Assembly: GCA_024742665.1 (NCBI GenBank)
Contig: JANSYA010000006.1
Coordinates: forward strand, 186,001-250,000
Direction: 5' to 3'
DNA from: a bacterium
GTDB lineage: Bacteria > Spirochaetota > Leptospiria > Leptospirales > Leptonemataceae
Length of the DNA: 64,000 nucleotides
In this document: positions 1 to 7,794 of the stretch, piece by piece
How the letters are laid out: every line of letters starts with the position of its first letter
How positions within the stretch are numbered: the first letter of the stretch is position 1
The notes under the pieces: generated by a model
Told to the model about the DNA's origin: nothing
Seen by the model: only the letters and a program-made list of their open reading frames with translations
Database searches by the model: none
Position numbers and translations under genes: made by a program

Positions 1-850
1 TCGCGTACGGGATTGATGACCAGCACCGGCTTTTCATATTCTTCGAAGGGTATGGCAGGCGGGCTCGAACCGACGCTGGCCAGATAACGAAGCGTTACGA
101 ACCTCAGAGGGATCGGATCGCGCTTCCAGAGATTATAAAAGTCCGTGTCGCGGCTGTCGACCATGTGGCGAAAATTCGCGACCAGGCGAAACGGTATGCG
201 CACCCGGGGCGCGAGCCGCGCCAGCCATCGTAGCGAACGCGAAATCCCGGCGGCCAATCCCGGTAAACGAAGCAGGAATCCCATTCGCGAAAGGGCCAGC
301 GCTTCCTCGATCCGACCAAAGTCGAAAAGATTGTGACAGACCACAGCGTCGGGCACCGCGGACGTGCTTCCGGGCAGTCCATGCCGGCGGACCATCCGCG
401 CGGCGGCCATATATGTGGCTCCCCCGCCGAAACTCGCTCCCGCAAGTACGATCTGGCCGGCGAAATTCTTTCGGACATACGCGAAAGCGTCGCAAATATT
501 TTCAATCAGCTGCGGGATCGTGAAGTCGCCGCGGTCGCCCTCTGAATAGCCCTGGCCGCGCTGGTCGGGTAAGACCACCGTAAATCCGCGTTCGTACAGC
601 TCTCGTATCAGTACGCCGAACATGCGAGAGTATCCGCCACCGCCGTGATTGAAAACGATGACCGGCGCATCGCCCCGCGGCTGCCGATAGATATCCAGAT
701 TCAGCTCGATTCCCGTGGAAGGAATTCGAACTGACCGGACCCGGCCTTGCATCCAGTCCGCCAGCTCGTTCGAATAGTACCGCCGCCAGTAATGATCGAT
801 GTTTCTTTCAGCTGAGTTTTCAGACTTCGGTGCTGTTCGGAATATATTCA
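1..850 (-). CDS. alpha/beta hydrolase, C-terminus beyond window
   Basis: Serine hydrolase of the alpha/beta fold with an unknown ester or acyl substrate, probably cytoplasmic because no signal peptide is visible. The frame opens at ATG 850 and stays open to base 1, so at least 283 residues are present and the C-terminus, including the expected catalytic His, is cut off by the window edge. Landmarks are an oxyanion-type HGGGG at residues 69-73 after a hydrophobic strand, DQRGQG at 96-101 as in S33/lysophospholipase-like enzymes, and the nucleophile elbow GASFGG with Ser140. It lies 231 bp downstream of an AraC-type regulator on the same strand. The fold assignment is firm; the substrate cannot be read from the sequence. 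Confidence 0.85.
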
Positions 851-1081
851 TGTCTGTGCCTCTGTATTCGAAGTAAAAGTCCCGCCCACCGCTTGCACTG
901 AGCGGCAGGAGTCGGTGGCCGGGTTTCGAGACAGAGTATAAGAGATGCCGAAATCGGATTCGACCCGCCGTAGGAAGTGGGAACTTTTTTTCGCGTCGCT
1001 GTCTGGAGCTGCGATCCCGGGCGGCGATCACGAGCAACGCGCCGCCACTGAATTGAGGCGATGCTTGATTCGCTCAGTCGG

Positions 1082-2194
1082 TCAATCGATAGCATTCTGC
1101 GGATTGCGTCGATACTCCCGAGGACTGAGGCCGGTGTGACGCGTGAAGGCGCGATGAAAGGCCGACTTGGAATTGAAGCCGACCTCGTAGGCGATCGAAA
1201 GAATCGTACGATCGACTTCGGTCCTGAGCCGGCGGCAGGCTTCCGTCACGCGCAGACCGTTCACATAGTGAAAAAAGCTGGCGCCGACCTGTTGATTCAA
1301 CAGCTCCGAAACCTGATGACTGTTGATGCCGAGCGCCCGACCCAGATCCGCCACGGACAATTCTTCGTTCGCAAACAGCCGATCCTCATTCATCAGCCGA
1401 TCGAGACGGGCCAGTAAGGCCTCAACATCCTGGCCCGCCAGGCGCGATTCGCCCCGCGCCGAACGAGCGGCCCGGCGGTCCAGTCGTTCCACCCAATCGC
1501 TTACGAAATCAGGATTGCGACGGGCCAGAAGATACACAGTCGGAACAAAGGCCGCCATGCCGTAGACACTCCAGCTCAAGAGATCCAGAGCGCCGGCCAA
1601 CAGAGCGATCGCGCCGAACGTCGCGACCGCCGCGCCGCAGAGAGCGACAGGCAAAAGCAGCGCGGCGCCTCGCCCGGGCGCCTGAATTCCGCTGCGACGC
1701 AGAATGCTTACGACTGCCGCCCCGACAAATGCCAAAACATAAGCGAATCCCAGCAGGATGATCCAGTATTCGGGCCCGTGCCCCGCATAAAAATCGGCGA
1801 TGCGCTCCAGGCGGTGTTCTGGAAAGCCGATCGCCTGGTACAGAGCGTGCGCCAGGGCGATGATTGCAGGCAGCGCGGACCACATCCAGAATCGGCGGAC
1901 GCCCGCGGGGGAATCCCCGGCGTCCGAAAGACTGAGTTGAACGTAACGATAAATAGCCGGTGGAATCAGGAGACCGGACGGCGATTGCCAGCCGAAGAAC
2001 CACGGCACAAGCGTCATGCTTTCGGAAACCAGCAAGTGACCGTGCACGATCACCGGGGCCAGCGTCGCCAGAATCAGGCCCCGCAGGCGCGCGCGGGCCA
2101 GCGCCGTCCCGCGCGCCGGAGCGATCAGCTCGCCAAGGGCCAGTACGATCGCGAACAGCGCGCAGGCGAAGGTCCCGATGGTCTGCAAGTCCAT
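1082..2194 (-). CDS. membrane-anchored AraC-family transcriptional regulator
   Basis: A 370-residue regulator. The first 215 or so residues are strongly hydrophobic with six to seven predicted membrane segments, and the last 100 form a two-helix-turn-helix AraC domain. The DNA-binding part shows the first HTH (ELSVADLGRALGIN), the second HTH (ILSIAYEVGFNSKSAFHRAF) and the family signature TGLSPREYRR near the end. This architecture, an integral membrane sensor fused to AraC, is common in Leptospirales, where it is thought to sense an envelope or lipid signal. It lies between an acyl-CoA dehydrogenase and a hydrolase gene on the same strand, but hairpins at 2274-2352 separate it from the dehydrogenase. 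No clear ribosome binding site precedes ATG 2194. The ligand is unknown. Confidence 0.88.
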   Translation of the reverse strand: MDLQTIGTFACALFAIVLALGELIAPARGTALARARLRGLILATLAPVIVHGHLLVSESMTLVPWFFGWQSPSGLLIPPAIYRYVQLSLSDAGDSPAGVRRFWMWSALPAIIALAHALYQAIGFPEHRLERIADFYAGHGPEYWIILLGFAYVLAFVGAAVVSILRRSGIQAPGRGAALLLPVALCGAAVATFGAIALLAGALDLLSWSVYGMAAFVPTVYLLARRNPDFVSDWVERLDRRAARSARGESRLAGQDVEALLARLDRLMNEDRLFANEELSVADLGRALGINSHQVSELLNQQVGASFFHYVNGLRVTEACRRLRTEVDRTILSIAYEVGFNSKSAFHRAFTRHTGLSPREYRRNPQNAID

Positions 2195-2273
2195 AAATAC
2201 AAAACGCCTGCCAACGAAAACGTCGACAGGCGTCAGTGAAATCGAAGTCGATCCGAAGTTTAGCGCTTAGCAT

Positions 2274-2322
2274 GCAGGCCGATGGCCGTTCGGCTACGCC
2301 GAACCCGGGGGCATCGGCCTGC
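2274..2322. repeat. nested inverted repeat between acyl-CoA dehydrogenase and AraC gene
   Basis: The outer arms 2274-2284 and 2312-2322 are perfectly complementary over 11 bp. Between them an inner hairpin (2287-2293 with 2297-2303, 7 bp, 3-base loop) can form, giving a cruciform-like structure. It has no T-tract, so it may stabilise mRNA or act as a REP-like element rather than terminate. Confidence 0.55.
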
Positions 2323-2326
2323 AAAG

Positions 2327-2352
2327 CTCGAAACGCCTATTAGCGTTTCGAG
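2327..2352 (-). terminator. stem-loop overlapping the acyl-CoA dehydrogenase stop codon
   Basis: A perfect 10-bp stem (2327-2336 with 2343-2352) has a 6-base loop containing the TAA stop of the acyl-CoA dehydrogenase (2340-2342). Read leftwards it is followed by a short CTTT and then the next palindrome. It is probably a weak terminator or transcript end for the dehydrogenase gene. Confidence 0.45.
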
Positions 2353-3527
2353 GCTGCTTCTTTGATCAGACCGGCTGCGATTTCGTTTTTCTGAATCTGG
2401 CTCGTGCCTTCGTAGATCTGCAGAATCTTCGCGTCGCGGAAGAATTTCTCGGCCGGATACTCTTTGGTATAACCATAGCCGCCGTAGATCTGAACGCCGT
2501 CGGTTGCGACTGCCATGGCGGTGTCGGCCGCGTAGCATTTCGCGATCGCCGAATACTTCGCCATGTCCTTCGCGCCGGCCATACAATAGCGAGCGGATTT
2601 GTAAGTCAGCAGACGGGATGCTTCGATGCGCATCGCCATGTCGGCCAGCATGTGCTGGATCGCCTGGAACGATGCGATCTTTACGCCGAACTGCTCGCGT
2701 TCGCGGGCATACTGAATGGCGCAGTCGAAAGCTCCCTGTGCGGTGCCGACGGCGGATGCCGCAACGGCCGGGCGGGAAAAGTTCAGAGTTTTGAGCGCGT
2801 GGATCATACCGACGTTTTCGACGCCGCCGACCAGGTTCTCGGCAGGGACTTCGCAATCTTCGAAAATCAGCTGGCGGGTTTCGGAGCAGCGAATGCCGAG
2901 CTTATCTTCTTTTTTACCGAAAGAAAAACCGGGAGTGCCCTTCTCAACGATGAGACAGGAGATACCGCGCGTGCCGCGTTCCTTGTTGGTCATGGCAAAG
3001 ACAGTGTAGAAGTCAGCCGTGCCCGCGCCGGAAATCCACTGCTTGGTTCCGTTGAGAACATACTTGTCGCCTTTTTTTACGGCGGTGGTGGTCAGAGCGG
3101 GAACGTCGGAACCGGCGCCGGGTTCAGTCAGACCGAAAGCGCAAATCTTATCGCCGGAAGCCAGGGGCGGAATCCACTTTTGCTTCTGTTCCGGAGTGCC
3201 GCCGACTTCGATCGGCAGGGCGCCGAGTTTGGTCGCCAGCAGCGCAGTGCCGACTCCCAGACAACCGTATGCGACTTCTTCGGAAAGAATAATGCTCGCC
3301 ATGAGGCCCATGCCCAGACCGCCCACGTCTTCGTCAAAGAGAGCCCCGAACAATCCGGCTTCTTTAAATTTCTTGAACACTTCGATGGGATACTCGTTCT
3401 TCTCGTCGAGCTCCATACGTGCGGGAATGACTTCGTTTTTCACGACGTCGCGAATCAAATCGCGAAGCTGAATTTCGTCTTCGCTTAATGACAGCAGGAG
3501 TTCAACATCTGAAGTGGCTACGCTCAT
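2340..3527 (-). CDS. acyl-CoA dehydrogenase
   Basis: FAD-dependent dehydrogenase of 395 residues, a full-length family member, that introduces the alpha-beta double bond into acyl-CoA thioesters in beta-oxidation or branched-chain amino-acid breakdown. The three-domain family pattern is visible: an all-helical N-terminus, a middle beta domain with FGLTEPGAGSD and KQWISGAG, and a C-terminal helical domain with QIYGGYGYTKEYPAEKFFRD. The catalytic Glu sits in IYEGTSQIQ, the position used by short- and medium-chain type enzymes. AAGGT upstream of ATG 3527 serves as ribosome binding site. No electron-transfer flavoprotein or thiolase is adjacent, so the chain-length preference cannot be inferred from context. 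Confidence 0.95.
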   Translation of the reverse strand: MSVATSDVELLLSLSEDEIQLRDLIRDVVKNEVIPARMELDEKNEYPIEVFKKFKEAGLFGALFDEDVGGLGMGLMASIILSEEVAYGCLGVGTALLATKLGALPIEVGGTPEQKQKWIPPLASGDKICAFGLTEPGAGSDVPALTTTAVKKGDKYVLNGTKQWISGAGTADFYTVFAMTNKERGTRGISCLIVEKGTPGFSFGKKEDKLGIRCSETRQLIFEDCEVPAENLVGGVENVGMIHALKTLNFSRPAVAASAVGTAQGAFDCAIQYAREREQFGVKIASFQAIQHMLADMAMRIEASRLLTYKSARYCMAGAKDMAKYSAIAKCYAADTAMAVATDGVQIYGGYGYTKEYPAEKFFRDAKILQIYEGTSQIQKNEIAAGLIKEAASKR

Positions 3528-3699
3528 GTTTGTTTACCTTATCCAAATAATATAGTTCGTATCTAAAACAGTTAATTTACAAATGGGCACCAGGACAAGA
3601 AAAATATGACCTACTGGTCAGAAATCTTCGTCCAGACTGATCCCCGTAAACACTACGGCGATTTGATCTATTTTTCCCGGATTTTCGAGCCCGCTCAGT

Positions 3700-3721
3700 A
3701 CTGTTGCAAATTTACAACAGT
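3700..3721. promoter_or_regulatory. inverted repeat ACTGTTG-N8-CAACAGT
   Basis: Seven-base perfect arms (3700-3706 and 3715-3721) flank an AT-rich 8-base spacer, between the CNNM/CBS gene stop and the acyl-CoA dehydrogenase. A related shorter palindrome (ACTGTT-N4-AACAGT) lies at 9950-9965 upstream of the STAS gene. It could be an operator or a transcript-end hairpin; nothing in the sequence decides between these. Confidence 0.3.
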
Positions 3722-3730
3722 CGACTGCTT

Positions 3731-5050
3731 TCAGTCTTCTTCCGTCTCGGGTTCGACCTGCGGCAAATGCTGGACGCGAAATTGAACAAGCTTCTGACGA
3801 ATTCGCTTGCTCAACTCGAATAGGTGCGTTTCCAGCTTCACCTTCTCGCCGACTTCGGGGAAGCGTCCCAGCTTTTCGATCACGAAACCGGCGACGCTCG
3901 TATAACTCTCGGATTCCGCCAGCTCGCTCTCCGAGAAAAATTCATTGAAGTCCGCGATCGGACAGGATCCGGCCACGAGATAGGTATCTTCCGCCACTTT
4001 TACAATTTCTTTTGGTTCCGGCTCTTCGGTAATATCCTGAATCTCGCCCACGATCTCTTCGAGAATATCTTCCATCGTCAGCAGGCCGGCGGTTCCGCCG
4101 TACTCATCCACGACGATGGCCATATGCGTGCGGCGCTTTTGCATCTCGTGTAGAATCTTGTCGATCTTCATGCTGTCCGGCACGAAGTAGGCCGGTCGCA
4201 CGAGCTCCGCCAGCACGACGTTGCGTTTGCGAGCGACGGCCCGCACAAGATCCTTCGTATGCAAAATGCCGACGATGTGATCGAGCCCGTCTTTGGTGAC
4301 CGGCAGACGGCTGAAAGGAATGTCCATCGCCCGTTCGATATCTTCCGGCGCGAGATCGACGGCCAGAGCCTGCACATCGACCCGGGGCACCATGATTTCA
4401 CGGGCCGAGGTATCGTTGAATTCGAAAACGTTTTGAATGATTTCGTGTTCGTGGTGCTCGATCGTTCCAGCCTGGACGCCCTCTTCTAATAAGTGGCGGA
4501 TCTCTTCTTCGACCAGACGCGACTCGCTGAAGCTCGTCTGGTCCTTGAACAGCTTCAGAATCAGGTTACTCGAGATCGTGAGAAAAATTGTGAAAGGCCG
4601 AAAGACCTTCGAGAAAAAATGCAGTGGGTAGGCGACAGTCAGTGCGAAGCCCTCCGAATAGTTAATGGCCAGGGACTTCGGCACCAGTTCTCCCAGAACC
4701 AGAGTCAAATACGAGATCGAAAATACGAGCGTCGCCAGCGCGATCGTCGAGATATGCGGCCCGACCAGCGGCAAATTCAGATTGCTCAGAAACGGTGACA
4801 GATGCCCCAGCAGGGTCGCACCACCGTAAGCAGAGGCGGCTGATGTAACCAATGTTACGCCGATCTGGACGGTCGCGAAGAAGTTGTCCGGATTGTCCTT
4901 AAGCCGATGGAGCAGACGCGCACGCGAATCTCCCTCTTCCAGAAGGGCCTGGAGGCGGCTGTTTTTCAGTGAAATAATGGCCATTTCCGAACCGGAAAAG
5001 AAGCCATTCAACAGAATCAGGACTAAGATAACAGAGAGATCTATAACCAC
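3731..5050 (-). CDS. CNNM/CorC-HlyC family protein with paired CBS domains
   Basis: Integral membrane protein of about 439 residues of the hemolysin C/CorC/CNNM family, linked in other bacteria to magnesium or cobalt efflux. It has an N-terminal DUF21/CNNM membrane domain (hydrophobic segments near residues 5-25, 60-85, 100-120 and 130-155; signature [11 protein letters not shown]), then two CBS domains ([10 protein letters not shown] and [20 protein letters not shown]), then a C-terminal CorC_HlyC domain. The frame is open far upstream across the divergent map gene, but family similarity begins only at GTG 5050, which reads [16 protein letters not shown]. That gives the usual 430-440 residue length, although the ribosome binding site there is poor. 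Transport function is family knowledge, not proven here. Confidence 0.9.
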   Translation of the reverse strand: MVIDLSVILVLILLNGFFSGSEMAIISLKNSRLQALLEEGDSRARLLHRLKDNPDNFFATVQIGVTLVTSAASAYGGATLLGHLSPFLSNLNLPLVGPHISTIALATLVFSISYLTLVLGELVPKSLAINYSEGFALTVAYPLHFFSKVFRPFTIFLTISSNLILKLFKDQTSFSESRLVEEEIRHLLEEGVQAGTIEHHEHEIIQNVFEFNDTSAREIMVPRVDVQALAVDLAPEDIERAMDIPFSRLPVTKDGLDHIVGILHTKDLVRAVARKRNVVLAELVRPAYFVPDSMKIDKILHEMQKRRTHMAIVVDEYGGTAGLLTMEDILEEIVGEIQDITEEPEPKEIVKVAEDTYLVAGSCPIADFNEFFSESELAESESYTSVAGFVIEKLGRFPEVGEKVKLETHLFELSKRIRQKLVQFRVQHLPQVEPETEED

Positions 5051-5278
5051 GTTGGCTGCAGGGAAAAATGCCCGAGGCCGGTCCCCTGACCAGTACTTTT
5101 TTTGATAACACAGTGGCCCACCAGGGGCCGCGGGAGTCGCCCGGTCGTGGGCCGCGCGAATGCTTCCGGTCGAAAACCAGGGGCGAAGCCGGAACTTTCG
5201 CTCCGCGGGAGGCCCGAAGCCGGAAAAAACAAAAACCAGCAGACGCCCCGGGGCAAAGGAAAAACCAGGTAAAGTGCC

Positions 5279-6031
5279 ATGATTCATATCAAAAACTCTG
5301 CGGAAATCCAGAAAATGCGAGACGCCTGCCGTCTGGCGGCGGAAGTCCTGAACGAAACCGGTGCCCGGGTCGCCGCCGGGGTCAGCACCCTCGAACTGAA
5401 CGATTTCGCGGATAAGCTGACCCGCAAGAACGGCGCCGTAAGCGCCCCGCTGAATTACAAGGGCTTCCCGAAGAGTATTTGCACGTCTGTCAATAACGTG
5501 GTCTGTCACGGCATTCCGAAAAAAGCGGACGTGCTGAAAGACGGAGACATAATCAATATCGACATCACCGTGATCCTGAACGGATTTCATGGCGACACCT
5601 CGCGTATGTTCGTGGTCGGCGAAATTCCGAAGGCCACGCAGCAGTTGATCTACGATACGGATCGGGCGATGCACGTCGGCATCGAAGCGATTCGCCCGGA
5701 CGGTCGCGTGTCGGATATCGGCGACGCCATCGACGGCTTTCTCACGCCGAAAGGCTACGGCATTGTGCGCGATCTGGCAGGCCACGGTATCGGCCGGACC
5801 TTCCACGAGGAACCTTCCGTGCCCCACTATCGTCAAAAGAGACACCGGGATCGCCTGCGGCCGGGCATGACCTTTACGGTCGAGCCGATGGTGAACCAGG
5901 GAACCTGGGAAGTGGATTTCGATCCCGACGACGGCTGGACCGTGCGAACGAGAGACGGCAAACTTTCCGCTCAGTGCGAACATACTTGCCTGGTCACGGA
6001 CGACGGCTACGAAATCCTGACACAGGCCTAA
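5279..6031 (+). CDS. map: type I methionine aminopeptidase
   Basis: Removes the N-terminal methionine from nascent proteins in the cytoplasm using two metal ions. The 250-residue length is that of a bacterial type I enzyme. The substrate-side His is in VVCHGIP (His77). The metal ligands are visible as Asp95 and Asp106 (NIDITVILNGFHGDTSRMF), a His in AGHGIGRTFHEEP (about residue 168), Glu in FTVEPMV (about 202) and Glu in QCEHTCLV (about 234). It has no SecA-like Zn finger extension. AGGT about nine bases before ATG 5279 is the likely ribosome binding site. It is divergent from the CNNM gene and seems monocistronic. Confidence 0.97.
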   Translation: MIHIKNSAEIQKMRDACRLAAEVLNETGARVAAGVSTLELNDFADKLTRKNGAVSAPLNYKGFPKSICTSVNNVVCHGIPKKADVLKDGDIINIDITVILNGFHGDTSRMFVVGEIPKATQQLIYDTDRAMHVGIEAIRPDGRVSDIGDAIDGFLTPKGYGIVRDLAGHGIGRTFHEEPSVPHYRQKRHRDRLRPGMTFTVEPMVNQGTWEVDFDPDDGWTVRTRDGKLSAQCEHTCLVTDDGYEILTQA

Positions 6032-6180
6032 ACGGAGTGGACGCGATAAAGGGGCGTCCGCGATATTAGCCACGACCGCGGCGAAACGCGCGAAGGCTGC
6101 GCCGTGAATGTCGACTTCCAGTCTGGATCTCGATTTCTTGATTTGATATATTACGCTTTTTAATACGAAGACGATCTCTT

Positions 6181-6783
6181 ATGCAGCGGGGCAATTACGA
6201 ACAGACCGGAGCCCATCCCGGAAAGACCTGGAAGCGTCGAATCTTTGTCGCCCTGCTCTGCCTGTTCGCACTGAGCTCCTGCTTCGGCCGCTCCAGCCTG
6301 GACAATCTGCCGCTGACGCGCAAGGACCTGCCCGACTACGGCGTGTCCCTGAGTTTTCCCGCGGCCTGGTCCGTGAAGCGCGGCGACTTTTTTCACCTGG
6401 AATCCCGCAGCGTGCGCCCGCCCGAGCTGCGCGCTCTCTTCGAATACCGGGGGCTGGAAAAAATCAAAAAGGACCGGGAGAGCAAGCGCCAGTACGCCGC
6501 GGGCTGGTACCGCGCCATCGCCCTGTCCTATGAAGGGTGGCGCTATGAGCTGCGGGAAACCGACGGCAGCGATCCCGAAGGAACGTTCCGATTCGAAGGC
6601 ACCTACGTGGATGACCAGAGCGGCGCTGGCTCGATTCAGCTGCGCAAGATTGGCATTTTACGATTCCGCGGCACCCGCCTGCACGCCCTCTATTATACGG
6701 CGCCGGAGTCGGAGTTCGAGGCCCTGCGGCCCCTCTTCGAAAAGATGGATCGCCAGCATCGCTATTTTAAGCCCGTCAACTGA
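6181..6783 (+). CDS. putative lipoprotein of unknown function
   Basis: A 200-residue exported protein. A basic stretch (KTWKRR) precedes a hydrophobic segment ending in ALSSCFG, a good lipobox with the lipidated Cys near residue 35. The mature part is a compact mixed domain with many aromatic and charged residues and motifs such as SFPAAWSVKRGDFFHLES, reminiscent of PsbP/MOG1-like lipoproteins that begin with a 'sF-P--W' strand, but this resemblance is weak. It stands alone between map and a structured repeat. No conserved catalytic residues were recognised. Confidence 0.75.
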   Translation: MQRGNYEQTGAHPGKTWKRRIFVALLCLFALSSCFGRSSLDNLPLTRKDLPDYGVSLSFPAAWSVKRGDFFHLESRSVRPPELRALFEYRGLEKIKKDRESKRQYAAGWYRAIALSYEGWRYELRETDGSDPEGTFRFEGTYVDDQSGAGSIQLRKIGILRFRGTRLHALYYTAPESEFEALRPLFEKMDRQHRYFKPVN

Positions 6784-6785
6784 AA

Positions 6786-6900
6786 AGTCTGTTGAAAAAC
6801 AGACGCAAGGGGAGGCTGTTGCCCGCGAGGCAACGCAGACAGGCCCGCAGGGCCGTTTTGCGTGAGTTTGCGGAGCCCTCGCGGGCTTTTTCAACAGACT
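6786..6900. repeat. 115-bp structured inverted-repeat (MITE/REP-like) element
   Basis: The ends are a perfect 14-bp inverted repeat, agtctgttgaaaaa at 6786-6799 and its complement at 6887-6900. Inside are further complementary arms (6822-6830 with 6877-6885, and gttgcc with ggcaac), so the whole element can fold into a long branched hairpin. It starts three bases after the stop of the lipoprotein gene, codes for nothing, and ends with TTTTTC inside the right arm, so it may also terminate transcription. Only one copy is present in this window. Confidence 0.65.
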
Positions 6901-7046
6901 CTGAAACCGGGCGCTGGAAATTCCTGCCATTCGTGCCTTAATGGTGCTTCGAACCCAAAACAGAGTTGCCAGGCTCTACCGGGCCCCGTCTTTGGTCACA
7001 GTCCGATCCAATCGGCAGCGACCACTTTGTGGTCACGAATTTCAGC

Positions 7047-7118
7047 GCGCCTATAGCTCAATGGATAGAGCGCAGGTCTCCGGAACCTGAAATCGGGGTT
7101 CGAATCCCTGTAGGCGCA
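7047..7118 (+). tRNA. tRNA-Arg (anticodon CCG)
   Basis: A complete cloverleaf can be drawn: acceptor gcgccta/taggcgc (7047-7053 with 7111-7117), D stem gctc/gagc, anticodon stem caggt/acctg with loop ctccgga giving anticodon CCG at 7080-7082, T stem cgggg/ccctg with loop ttcgaat, and discriminator A at 7118. CCA is not encoded. It reads the CGG arginine codon. A small membrane protein gene starts 10 bases downstream. Confidence 0.97.
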
Positions 7119-7128
7119 CAGATTTCTT

Positions 7129-7527
7129 ATGATTCAAACGCTCGAAATCCTGGGAATCGTAGCCGGCGCAACCCTCGCCGCGTGGGGCTTATTTCACCAG
7201 TTGATCGTAGGCGCGGCGGCGACCATGTTCAAGGACATGAGCGAAAAAGAAGCTCGTCTGTTCGTCATGACCTGGGTGGCCCAGGGCGCCTTCATGACAT
7301 TCACCGGAATTCTTGCGTCGGTACTTCTGTTTTTCTACGGCCTGCAGGCCGGCCCGGTACAGATCACTCTGCTTCTAACCGGACTGGCGATGCTGCTGCT
7401 TTCCGGTCACGTCGTCCTGACCGGCTACCGAAGCCACGTTGGTCCCATTCGCACGGGCGCCATGCTGGAAATGATCTTCGGCATTATCTGCCTGGTTTCG
7501 GTTTTCGTTTCGAACCCGATCTTCTGA
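7129..7527 (+). CDS. small four-helix membrane protein
   Basis: A 132-residue protein that is almost entirely hydrophobic, with four predicted membrane helices (about residues 5-30, 48-72, 75-98 and 108-130) joined by short charged loops (FKDMSEKEARLF; YRSHVGPIRTG). No enzyme motif was recognised and no family could be named. Its ATG lies just 10 bases after the tRNA-Arg 3' end, with no strong Shine-Dalgarno between, so it may be co-transcribed with the tRNA and freed by tRNA processing. Confidence 0.75.
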   Translation: MIQTLEILGIVAGATLAAWGLFHQLIVGAAATMFKDMSEKEARLFVMTWVAQGAFMTFTGILASVLLFFYGLQAGPVQITLLLTGLAMLLLSGHVVLTGYRSHVGPIRTGAMLEMIFGIICLVSVFVSNPIF

Positions 7528-7672
7528 TCGCTGCTTGTTTTCCAATTCCGCTGCCCGACCCCGCCCCCTGCCGGGCTTTCGGTGGGCTCCACAGTCCCGG
7601 CCTTCTTTTTCTATCGGATGCCTGGCGGATGCGGATGCTCATCGCATGCTGGAGCGGGCGATCGCCCGGACA

Positions 7673-7708
7673 ATAAAAAGGCGGGCGCAATCTTTCAAAA
7701 GGCCCGCC
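7673..7708 (-). terminator. rho-independent terminator of the LysM lipoprotein gene
   Basis: Read leftwards, a 7-bp GC stem (7702-7708 with 7680-7686) is followed directly by TTTTTATT (7673-7679). It lies about 87 bp downstream of the LysM gene stop at 7795, as expected for its transcript end. Confidence 0.8.
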
Positions 7709-7794
7709 GTCGGATTCGGCAAGAATCGCTCGTATTGCTGAGCGAAATTCCGTGCCGTTGATCGAGTGTAGATAAGTCCCGGATGCTATTCGAT

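Noticed and set aside
1020..1046. Terminator of the AraC gene (ggcggcg/cgccgcc hairpin)
   Set aside because: No T-tract on the leftward strand; GC-rich chance pairing is likely.
6039..6059. Terminator after map (ggacgc/gcgtcc hairpin)
   Set aside because: Only a 6-bp stem and no T-tract.
5051..6073. Upstream extension of the CNNM/CBS reading frame to 6073
   Set aside because: It is antisense to the well-supported map gene, and family similarity starts at GTG 5050.
7020..7034. Hairpin gaccac-ttt-gtggtc just before the tRNA as an attachment site or terminator
   Set aside because: No repeat of the tRNA 3' end and no integrase in the window; the hairpin is short.
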